A stretch of 64,000 bases of DNA from an uncultured Bacteroidales bacterium. GTDB taxonomy: Bacteria; Bacteroidota; Bacteroidia; Bacteroidales; UBA932. A program made the position numbers and the translations under genes. Each line of letters opens with the position of its first letter. Within the stretch, counting starts at the first letter, position 1. The DNA lies in NCBI GenBank assembly GCA_946415475.1, contig CAMKSQ010000002.1, positions 1 through 64,000 of the forward strand, given 5' to 3'. Below, one piece after another: positions 8,272 through 17,262 of the stretch. Under the pieces are notes generated by a model. The model saw only the letters and a list, made by a program, of their open reading frames with translations. It had not been told where the DNA came from and made no database searches.

Positions 8272-9432
8272 ATGATGCCGTTCTTACGTCGCTATATAAC
8301 CGCTTTTATGGCAGCACTTGTGCTTGCAATCCCCGTGCCTGCCCAACAGAAAGGGGCCGATATCCGCTTAAGGACCGTAGTGATAGACCCGGGCCACGGC
8401 GGCAAAGACCCCGGTTGCGTAAGCCGCGATGGCAAAACCCAGGAGAAAAACATTACGCTGGACATCGGCAAGCGGCTGGCGCAGAAGATAGCCGCATCCT
8501 ATCCGGACGTAGAGGTGCGCATGACCCGTACGGAAGATGTTTTTGTGGAATTGGAAAACCGCGCCGTCTTTGCCAACAAGGCAAATGCCAACCTGTTCAT
8601 CTCCATCCACGTAAACGCAGTGGAGAAGGGGAGCACCGCCAACGGATACTCCATCCACTGCCTGGGACAGTCCCAGCGCAAGGGAAACGATCTTTACTCC
8701 AAAAACCTGGACCTGGTAAAGCGTGAAAATGCCGTTATCATGCTGGAAGACAACTATGAAGCCAAGTACCAGGGCTTCGACCCCAACGACCCGCAGTCTT
8801 CCATCATTTTCAGCCTCATGCAAAACGCCCACCTGGGCAACAGCCTCGCCTTTGCGGAAGACATCGCCAACGCCATGGGCAACAAGCCCATCCGCAACAG
8901 CCGCGGCGTCTCGCAGGACCCGTTCTGGGTGCTCTGGCGCACGGCTATGCCCTCGGTGCTGGTGGAAGTGGGCTTCATCACCAACCCGGATGACCTGGCC
9001 ACCATGCGCAGCCCGGAAGGCCGCGACGCCATCGCCAGCAATCTCCTAAAAGCCTTCAGCGTCTTTAAAGTACGGTACGATGGTTCCTCGCCGGAGGAGG
9101 GGCAGCCTGCAGTAACGCCGGCTCCCGCCCAACCGGAGGAGCAGGCCAAACCCGCCGAACCGCAGCCCCAACCCCAACCTGAAAAAATGCAGGAGGAGGG
9201 CCCGCTGTATGGTGTCCAGGTGCTGGTCACCTCCAAGGAGATGGATCCCAAGGATCCTTTCTTCTGCGGTTACAAACCCGTCATGGTAAAAGCCGGAAGG
9301 ATGTATAAATATATTATAGGTACTTCGCACTCACTCAAGGAAGTGAAAAAGAATTATCCCAAATATCAACAGAAATTTCCGGATAATTTCATCGTAAAGA
9401 TAGAGAACGGCAGTACAACGCCAGTACGTTGA
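8272..9432 (+). CDS. N-acetylmuramoyl-L-alanine amidase with C-terminal SPOR-like domain
   Basis: Zinc amidase (Amidase_3/AmiC type) that cleaves the peptide stem from peptidoglycan during cell separation. I start at ATG 8272 (386 residues; a second ATG follows directly) because a signal peptide begins there (FMAALVLAIPVPAQQ). Zinc and catalytic residues are visible in VIDPGHGGKDPG, ELENRAVFAN, FISIHVNA and LVEVGFITN. A proline/glutamine/glutamate linker (about 270-308) leads to a C-terminal segment, YGVQVLVTSKEM...FIVKIENG, that looks like a SPOR domain for septal peptidoglycan. Likely periplasmic at the division site. Confidence 0.9.
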   Translation: MMPFLRRYITAFMAALVLAIPVPAQQKGADIRLRTVVIDPGHGGKDPGCVSRDGKTQEKNITLDIGKRLAQKIAASYPDVEVRMTRTEDVFVELENRAVFANKANANLFISIHVNAVEKGSTANGYSIHCLGQSQRKGNDLYSKNLDLVKRENAVIMLEDNYEAKYQGFDPNDPQSSIIFSLMQNAHLGNSLAFAEDIANAMGNKPIRNSRGVSQDPFWVLWRTAMPSVLVEVGFITNPDDLATMRSPEGRDAIASNLLKAFSVFKVRYDGSSPEEGQPAVTPAPAQPEEQAKPAEPQPQPQPEKMQEEGPLYGVQVLVTSKEMDPKDPFFCGYKPVMVKAGRMYKYIIGTSHSLKEVKKNYPKYQQKFPDNFIVKIENGSTTPVR

Positions 9433-9719
9433 TTTTTTGGCGTTTCAAGCACCTCTAAGCGGAGTTTTTCCAATATGCTTTATTTGGAATAATTATAATT
9501 TGAAACATTTACGACCCCTTAATAGAACGGGGGCGCGCCTGTATAACTTGCTTAAAGTCAAGTTATTGATAAAATTTAATTTTGCACCCTTGCTGTAAAA
9601 ATTTAAACATAAAAAATTTTAAAAGCAAGAGCAAAATACATTTTTTATCAAAAATTTTTCCCCCATCTTTGCACTAGCATTAACACCAAAACATCGGATT
9701 AAGCAAGTAAACTCCCGGA
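9433..9719. other. AT-rich intergenic region upstream of dnaA
   Basis: There are 287 bases without a gene. They hold a perfect 8-bp inverted repeat (ATAACTTG 9543-9550, CAAGTTAT 9559-9566) and long A/T runs at 9570-9660. I found no clear DnaA box, so I do not call an origin. A near-consensus -7 element, CATCTTTG (9664-9671), precedes dnaA. Confidence 0.6.
9664..9671 (+). promoter_or_regulatory. Possible dnaA -7 element
   Basis: CATCTTTG differs from TAnnTTTG at the first base and lies 48 bases before the dnaA ATG. No clear TTG is found at the expected upstream distance. Confidence 0.4.
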
Positions 9720-11147
9720 ATGACAGACCAGGAAAGACATATTGCGGTATGGAATAACTGTCTGCAGATCATTGCCAACAACATTGATCCGCAGCAGTAC
9801 AATACCTGGTTCAAGAGCATCCGTCCGGTTTCTCTGGACGGGATGCGCCTTACGGTAGAGGTCCCCTCGGACTTCTTCCGCGAGTACCTGGAGGAACGCT
9901 ACCGGGATCTGCTCCGCCTGACCATCCGCCGAGCCATCGGCGCAGACGCCCAGCTCTTCTATCTCGTACGTCCCGTACAGAACGGAGCCGGCATGGTGCT
10001 GCCTGCAGGCCAGGCCGCCGCACCCACCAACAATCCGGTGTCCATTTCCACCTACCAGCCGTCGGGGACGCCCAGTCCCTTTGTATTCCCGGGCACGCAG
10101 CGCCTCCGGATCAATCCGCGCCTGAATCCCGTGTACAGTTTTGGCAACCTGGTGGAAGGGGAGTGCAACAAACTGGGTGTGAGCGCCGGAGAAAGCATCT
10201 CCATGGCGCCCGGTAAAACCCCGTTCAATCCGTTGTTCCTCTTCGGAGGCCCCGGACTGGGAAAAACCCATATCGCCCAGGCCATCGGTATCGCCATCAA
10301 AGAACGCTTCCAGGACCTGCAGGTCCTCTATGTGAGCGGCAATGAATTCAAGACACAGTACATGGACGCCGTCAAAGGCAACCGCATCGTGGATTTCATC
10401 GCCTTCTATCAGCGCATAGACGTTCTCATCGTGGACGATATCCAAGACCTGGTGGGTCAGGGTTCCCAGAACACTTTCTTCAATGTGTTCAATCACTTGC
10501 ACCAAAACGGCAAGCAGCTCATCTTCACCAGTGACCGCGCTCCGGTGGAACTGCAGAACTTCGAGGAACGCCTCCTGTCCCGCTTCAAATGGGGCCTGTC
10601 TGCAGAGCTCAGCCGCCCGGACTACAACACCCGCCTGGAAATGCTGCGTTCACGCGCCCTCCGGGAAGGTGTGTCCCTGAGCGAGGACGTGCTCACTTTC
10701 CTGGCTTCCCGCATCAAAACCAATTTCCGGGAGCTGGAAGGCACCCTAACCTCCCTGGTGGCCTATGCCACGCTGGGGCACCGGGAAATCGACGTGGAAC
10801 TGGCTCAGAGCGTCACCGGCAACATTGTCGGGGAGCAGAGTACGGAAGTCACCATCGACACCGTCATCAAAACCGTGTGCGAATATTTCAACATCACGCG
10901 GGACATGCTGCTGTCCCAAACGCGCAAGCGCCAAATTGTCCAGGCACGGCAAATTGCCATGTACCAGTGCCGCAACCTTATCCAGAACTGCTCGCTTAGT
11001 ACCATTGGCGCAGAACTGGGCGGCAAGGACCATGCAACGGTGCTGCACGCCTGCAACACGGTGCAGGACCTCATGTCCACGGACAAACTCTTCCGGCAGT
11101 GGGTAGAGGACATCGAGAACATGATTGTTGTTCCCGTAGAACGGTAA
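9720..11147 (+). CDS. dnaA: Chromosomal replication initiator DnaA
   Basis: Initiator ATPase that melts the origin. The 475 residues show the N-terminal DnaB-binding domain (WNNCLQIIANNIDPQQYNTWF), a glycine/proline/threonine-rich linker (about 87-125), AAA+ domain with GGPGLGKTH (about 175-183) and VDDIQDL as Walker B, and the C-terminal helix-turn-helix with GGKDHATVLHAC, the DnaA-box signature. It is complete and stands alone between a long AT-rich leader and a strong bidirectional terminator. Confidence 0.97.
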   Translation: MTDQERHIAVWNNCLQIIANNIDPQQYNTWFKSIRPVSLDGMRLTVEVPSDFFREYLEERYRDLLRLTIRRAIGADAQLFYLVRPVQNGAGMVLPAGQAAAPTNNPVSISTYQPSGTPSPFVFPGTQRLRINPRLNPVYSFGNLVEGECNKLGVSAGESISMAPGKTPFNPLFLFGGPGLGKTHIAQAIGIAIKERFQDLQVLYVSGNEFKTQYMDAVKGNRIVDFIAFYQRIDVLIVDDIQDLVGQGSQNTFFNVFNHLHQNGKQLIFTSDRAPVELQNFEERLLSRFKWGLSAELSRPDYNTRLEMLRSRALREGVSLSEDVLTFLASRIKTNFRELEGTLTSLVAYATLGHREIDVELAQSVTGNIVGEQSTEVTIDTVIKTVCEYFNITRDMLLSQTRKRQIVQARQIAMYQCRNLIQNCSLSTIGAELGGKDHATVLHACNTVQDLMSTDKLFRQWVEDIENMIVVPVER

Positions 11148-11176
11148 AAAAAGTCTGGCCCGGCGGCCAGACTTTT
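11146..11176. terminator. Bidirectional terminator between dnaA and the ammonia-lyase
   Basis: Perfect 12-bp stem (AAAAGTCTGGCC, loop CGGC, GGCCAGACTTTT). It ends in T-runs on both strands and fills the entire gap between two convergent stop codons. Confidence 0.9.
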
Positions 11177-12700
11177 CTATTTCAGATTCAGCGGATTGCG
11201 CTTGAGGTAGGTGATTACCTTTGCTATTTCCTTGTAGAACGGCGTATCTTCCAGGATTACCGGCTGGATTTGCCGGATTTCCTCGTAAACGCGGCGGGAA
11301 GTTTCGCACAGTTTGTCCTGGATGCCCAGGCAGTCCGTAGCCTGCGCCAGCGCAATAAAGTGGATGGCCATTACCTGATAGGCGTTTTCCACCACCTGGC
11401 GGCAGAGGAGGGCGCTGTTGGTGCCCATGGACACAATGTCCTGGTTGTCGTTGTTGTTGGGGATGCTGTGCACGTAGTTGGGCATGGCCAGGGTCTGGCA
11501 CTCCGCCGTAGTGGAAGTGGCCGTAAACTGGCAGGCCTGCATACCGTAGTTGAGCCCCAGTGTCCCCATGTTCAGGAAGGGAGGCAGAATGCCGTTGATT
11601 CGGTCATGAAACAGATAGTTTAACTGCCTCTCTGTTAACATGGTAAGGCGCACCAGTGCAATCTTTACTTTATCTTCTTCCAGGGAGATGTAGTCCCCAT
11701 GGAAATTGCCGCCGTGGTACACATATTCGGTGTCCGGATCCACAATGGGATTGTCACAGGCGGAGTTAATCTCCTCTTCCAGCAGCTGACGCGCATGGAT
11801 AAACGTATCGTAAATGGGTCCCAGGATTTGCGGGGTGCAGCGGAGGGAATAGTAGGCCTGCACCTTTTTCTCAAAGTAAGTTTCCTTGTTCTCGCCGCTA
11901 TAGAGCTCTATCTCGCGTTGGGAAAAGCACCGGGACGATGCTGCCAGCTCCCGCATGCGGCGGGCAACCACCTGCTGTCCCTCATGGCGCCGGCACCCGT
12001 TGAGCGGCTCCGCCATAAAATCGTCATAGGAGCCGGCAATCTCGTTCATCCAAACGGCGGCAAGGGTGGCCCAGTCCAGCAGACGGTCGCTCTGGAACTG
12101 GTTCACCAGCGAGATGCCCGTCATCACAGAGGTGCCGTTGGTGGCCGACAGCCCCTCGCGAATGTGGATTTCCATGGGTTTTAGGCCGCATTCGCGGAGT
12201 ACCTCGCCGGCGGGGCGCCATTCGCCCTTGTAATGTACTTCGCCTTCGCCAATGAGCGCCAGGGCCATATGCGCCAGTTGCACCAGGTCTCCGCTGGCTC
12301 CCACGCTGCCATGGCGGGGGATAAAGGGATAAATGCCCCGGTTCACAAATTCCGTGAGCAGCCGCACCACATCCGGATGAATGCCGGATTTTCCCTGCAG
12401 GAACGTGCCGATACGCGCTACCATGGCCGCCTTCACGGAAGCGTCACCCAGCGGCTTTCCGGCGCCGGTAGAATGGCTGCGGATAATATTGTACTGCAAG
12501 TCTTTCAGGTAACGGTCATCCACACGCCACTGGGCCATGGGGCCGAATCCGGTGTTGATGCCGTAGATCACTTTATCCTTGTGAAACTGCTCCAGAAAAC
12601 GGTAGCACCGTTCTACCTCGGCAAGGGCTTTTTCATCGATTTCGAGCTTTTCACCAGAGAAGACCACCTTCTCTGCTTGCTCTAAGCTTAGATAATTCAT
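11177..12700 (-). CDS. Aromatic amino acid ammonia-lyase, tyrosine ammonia-lyase-like
   Basis: Member of the HAL/PAL/TAL family, 507 residues from ATG 12700 (the upstream GTG is rejected). The MIO cofactor tripeptide Ala-Ser-Gly is at 135-137 in GSVGASGDLVQLAH. The family tyrosine lies in VIYGINTGFG. From memory, blocks such as KVIYGxNTGFGPMAQ, LQYNxIRSHS, GENxExxFxxKVQxYYSLRC and YVHSIPNNNDNQDIVSMGTN match the Flavobacterium johnsoniae tyrosine ammonia-lyase group rather than histidine-utilising HutH. No hut genes or aryl-polyene genes are nearby. Probable product is p-coumarate from tyrosine; histidine as substrate is the alternative. Confidence 0.78.
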   Translation of the reverse strand: MNYLSLEQAEKVVFSGEKLEIDEKALAEVERCYRFLEQFHKDKVIYGINTGFGPMAQWRVDDRYLKDLQYNIIRSHSTGAGKPLGDASVKAAMVARIGTFLQGKSGIHPDVVRLLTEFVNRGIYPFIPRHGSVGASGDLVQLAHMALALIGEGEVHYKGEWRPAGEVLRECGLKPMEIHIREGLSATNGTSVMTGISLVNQFQSDRLLDWATLAAVWMNEIAGSYDDFMAEPLNGCRRHEGQQVVARRMRELAASSRCFSQREIELYSGENKETYFEKKVQAYYSLRCTPQILGPIYDTFIHARQLLEEEINSACDNPIVDPDTEYVYHGGNFHGDYISLEEDKVKIALVRLTMLTERQLNYLFHDRINGILPPFLNMGTLGLNYGMQACQFTATSTTAECQTLAMPNYVHSIPNNNDNQDIVSMGTNSALLCRQVVENAYQVMAIHFIALAQATDCLGIQDKLCETSRRVYEEIRQIQPVILEDTPFYKEIAKVITYLKRNPLNLK

Positions 12701-12722
12701 GTAAAACTGTAAAAAGTGCACG

Positions 12723-12730
12723 CAAATTTA
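12723..12730 (-). promoter_or_regulatory. Ammonia-lyase promoter -7 element
   Basis: TAAATTTG on the minus strand, 22 bases before the ATG at 12700. The -33 element is not clear. Confidence 0.5.
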
Positions 12731-12793
12731 CGCAGAATCTTCCATATCCCCTAATTTTTCATTATATTTACAAAGTGAAAAAAGCTTACAGAT

Positions 12794-14221
12794 ATGAACG
12801 CTACAACCGTACTGGAATACTTTAAGGAAATTACCCGTGTCCCGCGTGAATCCGGCCATGAGGGCCCCATGATCGAATACCTGCAGCAGTTCGCCGCCAA
12901 ACACAACCTGGCCTGCAAAACGGACAAGACCGGCAACGTGCTCATTATCAAGGAAGCCTCCAAGGGCAAGGAAAACGTGCCCACCCTGGTCCTGCAGGCC
13001 CACCAGGACATGGTTTGCGAGAAAAATCCGGATTTTGAGTTCGATTTCCTCACGCAGCCCATCCCGTATGAGGTGGAAGACGGCTGGATGATTGCCAAGA
13101 ACACCACGTTGGGTGCGGACGACGGCATCGGCATTGCCGCATGCCTGGCCCTGTTGGCCGGGGATGCCCCCATGGGCAAGCTGGAGTGCCTGTTCACCAT
13201 CTCGGAAGAAACCGGCATGGACGGCGCCTTCGGCCTGGAAGAAGGCTTCTTCAGCGGCAAAATCCTCATCAACCTGGATTCGGAGGACGAAGGACAGATG
13301 TTCATCGGCTGCGCCGGCGGCATCGACACCACCGCCACGTTCACCTTCGAACGGGAGCCTCTCCGCAAAGGCTACAAAACCCTCAAAATCGCCGTCACGG
13401 GCGCCCAGGGCGGTCATAGCGGTGACGATATCAACAAAGAGCGCTGCAACGCCCTCCAGCAGCTGGTACGTTTCCTGTACACGGAAATGCAGTACGATTT
13501 CCAGCTCATCACCCTGGACGGCGGCAACAAGCCCAACGCCATCTGCCGCCATGCGGAGGCCATCCTGGCCGTTCCCGCAGATGAGGTAGCAGAGATGCAG
13601 GAAGACGTGAAAGCCTTCAGCAAGGTGCTGGAAGCGGAATTCGCCTCCTCCGATGCCGGCGTAAAAGCCCTCTGCAGCCCCGTAGAATGTTCCGAGAAGC
13701 CCATCGCGGAAGGCGATGCCGCCAACCTGATTACCACGCTGCTCGCATGCCCGCACGGCGTGGAGAAAGTCTCCGTAGATATCCCCGGCCTGGTGGAAAC
13801 CTCCAGCAACCTGGCCGCCGCGCATATCAAGGAGAACACCCTCAAAGTCATCACCAGCCAGCGCAGTTCCGTGGTTTCGGAGCTGCATGCCATGGCGGAA
13901 AAGGTAGAAGCCGCGTTCTTCCTGGGCTCCTTCGACGTAGAGCACCACGGGGAATATCCCGGCTGGAAACCCAACCTGAATTCCAGCCTGCTCAAGCGCA
14001 CGGTAGACTCCTATAAAAAGCTCTTCGGCCACGAGCCGGAGGTAAAAGCCATTCACGCAGGCCTGGAATGCGGTTTGTTCCTGGAGAAATTCCCGGACCT
14101 GGACATGATTTCCTTCGGTCCCACGTTGCGCGGCGTGCATGCCCCCGGCGAAAAACTGGAACTCGCCTCGCTGGATAAATTCGTAGACCATCTGAACGAC
14201 CTTGTCCTCAATTTCGAATGA
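12794..14221 (+). CDS. pepD: Aminoacyl-histidine dipeptidase (PepD, M20 family)
   Basis: Cytoplasmic di-zinc dipeptidase that cleaves Xaa-His dipeptides such as carnosine. It has 475 residues, the usual length. Metal-binding motifs are in order: LQAHQDMV (His), TLGADDGIG (bridging Asp), ISEETGMDGAFGL (catalytic Glu and ligand Glu), with a later His in GLECGLF...FGPTLRGVHAPGE. The dimerisation insert sits between about 190 and 370. Its stop overlaps the rpe ATG as ATGA, so the two are translationally coupled. Confidence 0.93.
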   Translation: MNATTVLEYFKEITRVPRESGHEGPMIEYLQQFAAKHNLACKTDKTGNVLIIKEASKGKENVPTLVLQAHQDMVCEKNPDFEFDFLTQPIPYEVEDGWMIAKNTTLGADDGIGIAACLALLAGDAPMGKLECLFTISEETGMDGAFGLEEGFFSGKILINLDSEDEGQMFIGCAGGIDTTATFTFEREPLRKGYKTLKIAVTGAQGGHSGDDINKERCNALQQLVRFLYTEMQYDFQLITLDGGNKPNAICRHAEAILAVPADEVAEMQEDVKAFSKVLEAEFASSDAGVKALCSPVECSEKPIAEGDAANLITTLLACPHGVEKVSVDIPGLVETSSNLAAAHIKENTLKVITSQRSSVVSELHAMAEKVEAAFFLGSFDVEHHGEYPGWKPNLNSSLLKRTVDSYKKLFGHEPEVKAIHAGLECGLFLEKFPDLDMISFGPTLRGVHAPGEKLELASLDKFVDHLNDLVLNFE

Positions 14222-14883
14222 TTCAAGTAGCTCCTTCCATCCTGGCCGCAGATTTCCTGCAGCTGCATAAAGACGTGGATATCGTCAACAGTTATGCCGA
14301 TATTTTCCACCTGGACATTATGGACGGCACCTTCGTGCCCAACATATCTTTTGGTTTCCCGGTAGTGGAAGCCATTGCCAAACAGGCGCAGAAGCCGCTG
14401 GACGTCCATCTGATGATCGTCCATCCGGAAAAATACGTAGAGCGCTTCGCCAAGGCAGGCGCAGCCATGATCAGCTTCCATTACGAGGCCGCAAAAGAGG
14501 GGAGTGCCGCCTTACTACGCACCATCCAGGAAATGGGCGTAAAGGCAGGTATCGTCATTAACCCGGACTGCCCTGTAGAGGCCATTTTCCCTTTGTTGCC
14601 GATAGTGGATTTCGTGCTCATCATGAGCGTTTTCGCCGGATTCGGCGGGCAAAAGTTCATCCCGGAGAGCCTGGAACGCATCCACGTGGTACGCACGGAG
14701 CTGGACCGCCTGGGCCGCACGGAGATTCCCATCGAGGTCGATGGCGGTATCGGCCCGGCCAATGCACCGGATGTAGTGCGCGCCGGTGCCGGTATCCTGG
14801 TGGCCGGAAGTTCGGTTTTCAACGCCCAGGACCCTGCCGCAGCCATTCTTTCCATGCAAAATGCTGACAAAATGGCAGAGTAA
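14218..14883 (+). CDS. rpe: Ribulose-phosphate 3-epimerase
   Basis: Interconverts ribulose 5-phosphate and xylulose 5-phosphate in the pentose phosphate pathway. There are 221 residues, a full TIM barrel: VAPSILAADF, HLDIMDGTFVPNISFG, LDVHLMI (metal His/Asp residues), IEVDGGIG. The loop usually read as MSVxPGFGGQ is MSVFAGFGGQ here, with Ala for Pro; the residues that bind phosphate remain. It begins inside the pepD stop. Confidence 0.95.
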   Translation: MIQVAPSILAADFLQLHKDVDIVNSYADIFHLDIMDGTFVPNISFGFPVVEAIAKQAQKPLDVHLMIVHPEKYVERFAKAGAAMISFHYEAAKEGSAALLRTIQEMGVKAGIVINPDCPVEAIFPLLPIVDFVLIMSVFAGFGGQKFIPESLERIHVVRTELDRLGRTEIPIEVDGGIGPANAPDVVRAGAGILVAGSSVFNAQDPAAAILSMQNADKMAE

Positions 14884-14894
14884 AAAGGTGGCTT

Positions 14895-14902
14895 TATTTT
14901 TG
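14895..14902 (+). promoter_or_regulatory. Possible rsfS promoter -7 element
   Basis: TATTTTTG fits TAnnTTTG and lies 26 bases before rsfS. It would give rsfS-ftsH-cdsA their own start, separate from pepD-rpe. The -33 element is not clear. Confidence 0.45.
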
Positions 14903-14928
14903 ATAATACACGGACCAAACAAATAAGC

Positions 14929-15312
14929 ATGATTACACACGATTTACGGCTGCTGGCCGACGCCATTTATGACAAAAAAGGAGAACACGCAGTTTCCCTG
15001 GACCTGCGCGCCATTGACGGTGCCATTACAGACTTCTTCATGGTCTGCGACGGCTCCAACACCACGCAGGTAGGCGCCATTGCAGACAATATCGCAGAAA
15101 AAATGAAAGAGGAAGGCCACACGCTCTACCGCTCGCAAGGGGAGGGCAACAACTTCTGGATTATCCAGGACTATGGCAACATCGTCGTGCACATCTTCCT
15201 CAAAGAGTACCGTGAATTCTACCGCCTGGAAGAGCTCTGGGCCGATGTTCCCCGCAAAGAATACAAGGAGCGCCGGGTCCCCAAGGCTGCCGCGGACAAA
15301 ACCCAAGAATAA
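14929..15312 (+). CDS. rsfS: Ribosomal silencing factor RsfS
   Basis: Binds uL14 on the large subunit and blocks subunit joining in poor growth. It has 127 residues with the family signatures ISLDLR-like VSLDLRAIDGAITDFFMVCDG, FWIIQDYGNIVVHIF and EYREFYRLEELW. It stands 3 bases before ftsH, an arrangement common in Bacteroidota. The last 15 residues are basic. Confidence 0.94.
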   Translation: MITHDLRLLADAIYDKKGEHAVSLDLRAIDGAITDFFMVCDGSNTTQVGAIADNIAEKMKEEGHTLYRSQGEGNNFWIIQDYGNIVVHIFLKEYREFYRLEELWADVPRKEYKERRVPKAAADKTQE

Positions 15313-15315
15313 TCA

Positions 15316-17262
15316 ATGGCAGAAAAGAAAAAAATAAGCTTCAACTTTTCCTGGTTGTACTTCCTGATTCTCCTGGGAATCGGGTATCTGCTGTTTAACA
15401 ACCAGAAAAGTTCAGCACCGGAAAAGATCGAGTGGACAGAAGTCCAGTCCATGATTGCCGCAGGCGACGTGGCCGAGATTGAATTTGTCCGCAACGACTA
15501 CAAAGGCGAAGTCAAACTGCGTCCGGAAAAACTGGCTAAATACGAAAGCAAGTTCCCCGGAGGCAACCCGCCGCGCCGCGCCCCGCATTTCTACTTCCTG
15601 GTGTCGTCCAAATTCGACCCTGAAGCCACGTTTGGCGCGCTTAACGCAGAACTCACTCCCGTAGAGCAGTTCAAGGTAGTCATTAAAAACGAGGATCATA
15701 TCTGGGGCGAAGTATTCCAGATGATGTTCCCGCTCATTATCATCATCCTGTTCTGGGTGCTGATGTTCCGCGGCATGAACCGTGGCGTGGGCGGTCCCGG
15801 CGCCGGTGGTGGCATGAACCCCTTCAATGCGGGCAAGGCCAACACGCGGGAAGCCGACAAGAACGATGTCAAAGTCACCTTCAAAGACGTAGCCGGCCTG
15901 TATGGCGCCAAGGAAGAGGTGATGGAAATTGTCGATTTCCTCAAAAAACCTGAGAAATACACCGCCCTGGGCGGCAAAATCCCCAAGGGAGCCCTTCTGG
16001 TGGGCCCTCCGGGAACCGGTAAAACGCTCCTGGCCAAGGCCGTGGCAGGGGAGGCCAACGTACCGTTCTTCTCCATTTCCGGCTCCGACTTTGTGGAAAT
16101 GTTCGTAGGCGTGGGCGCCTCGCGCGTGCGTGACCTGTTCCGTCAGGCCAAGGAAAAAGCGCCTTGCATTGTCTTTATCGACGAGATAGATGCCGTAGGC
16201 CGCGCCCGTGCAAAGAATGGCGGCTTCTCCTCCAACGACGAGCGAGAAAACACGCTGAATCAGCTCCTTACGGAGATGGACGGCTTTGGCACCAACAGCG
16301 GTGTCATTGTCCTGGCGGCCACCAACCGCTCAGACATTCTGGACCAGGCCCTCATGCGTGCCGGCCGTTTCGACCGTCAGATTCATGTGGAGCTGCCGGA
16401 GCTCAAGGAACGCGAGGAAATATTCAAGGTTCACCTGCGCGACATCAAACTGGGAGAGGACTTCTCCGTAGAGTTCATGGCCAAGCATACGCCCGGCTTC
16501 TCCGGCGCAGACATTGCCAATGTGTGCAACGAGGCCGCCCTCACGGCTGCCCGCCGGGACCACAAGGCCGTGATGCAGCAGGACTTCCTGGACGCGGTAG
16601 ACCGCATTATCGGCGGCCTGGAGCGCAAGTCCAATACAATAATGACGCCCGCAGAAAAACGCACCACGGCGTATCATGAGGCCGGTCACGCCCTGGTGGG
16701 CTGGCTGCTCCCGTACGCAGACCCGGTGTTCAAGGTTTCCATTATCCCGCGCGGCAATGCCCTGGGCCTTACCTGGAGCCTCCCGGAAGAGCGCAAAAAC
16801 TGGAGCCGCAGCGTCATGCTGGATCACATGTGCCAGCTCATCGGTGGCCGCGTAGCAGAGGAAATCCTCAACGGGGAGCCCTCAACGGGCGCCCTCAATG
16901 ACCTGGAGCGCATGACCGGCATGGCCTATGCCATGGTCCAGTATTATGGCATGAGTGACAAAGTGGGCACCCTGAGTTTCTACGACTCCACCGGTTCCCG
17001 CGGCTACAACCTGGTAAAACCGTACTCGGAGAAAACGGCAGAACTCATGGACCAGGAAGTAAAGGCCCTGATCAAAGAAGTGCATGACCGTACGCGCAAG
17101 CTAATTGACGATAATAAAGAAGGTTTCATGCGTCTGGGTGCGTATCTTTTGGAAAAAGAAGTTATCTTTGCAGAAGATATCGAGCAAATTCTGGGGCCCA
17201 AGGTAAAACCTGCGGCGGATGACCAGTTTGTTCAGGAAGAGAATGAAGAGAATCAGGCATGA
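15316..17262 (+). CDS. ftsH: ATP-dependent zinc metalloprotease FtsH
   Basis: Membrane-anchored AAA+ protease that degrades unassembled and regulatory membrane proteins. Of 648 residues: first membrane helix (about 11-28, [16 protein letters not shown]), periplasmic domain, second helix (about 136-152), a glycine-rich linker, AAA module with GPPGTGKT (about 231-238), DEIDAVGR Walker B, the second region of homology [18 protein letters not shown], and the zinc motif HEAGH (about 453-457). The stop overlaps the cdsA ATG by 4 bases. Confidence 0.97.
   Translation: MAEKKKISFNFSWLYFLILLGIGYLLFNNQKSSAPEKIEWTEVQSMIAAGDVAEIEFVRNDYKGEVKLRPEKLAKYESKFPGGNPPRRAPHFYFLVSSKFDPEATFGALNAELTPVEQFKVVIKNEDHIWGEVFQMMFPLIIIILFWVLMFRGMNRGVGGPGAGGGMNPFNAGKANTREADKNDVKVTFKDVAGLYGAKEEVMEIVDFLKKPEKYTALGGKIPKGALLVGPPGTGKTLLAKAVAGEANVPFFSISGSDFVEMFVGVGASRVRDLFRQAKEKAPCIVFIDEIDAVGRARAKNGGFSSNDERENTLNQLLTEMDGFGTNSGVIVLAATNRSDILDQALMRAGRFDRQIHVELPELKEREEIFKVHLRDIKLGEDFSVEFMAKHTPGFSGADIANVCNEAALTAARRDHKAVMQQDFLDAVDRIIGGLERKSNTIMTPAEKRTTAYHEAGHALVGWLLPYADPVFKVSIIPRGNALGLTWSLPEERKNWSRSVMLDHMCQLIGGRVAEEILNGEPSTGALNDLERMTGMAYAMVQYYGMSDKVGTLSFYDSTGSRGYNLVKPYSEKTAELMDQEVKALIKEVHDRTRKLIDDNKEGFMRLGAYLLEKEVIFAEDIEQILGPKVKPAADDQFVQEENEENQA

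Noticed and set aside
9433..9719. oriC next to dnaA
   Set aside because: No DnaA box close to TTATCCACA was found in either direction, and Bacteroidota origins are often not beside dnaA. Only the AT-rich composition supports it.
11177..12700. Histidine ammonia-lyase of a hut operon
   Set aside because: The MIO motif fits the whole family, but the flanking blocks match the TAL-like group and no hutU, hutI or hutG is adjacent.
12728..14191. Long open frame antisense to pepD
   Set aside because: It is an artefact of high G+C codon use opposite a well-supported metallopeptidase; its translation shows no motif and no start signal.
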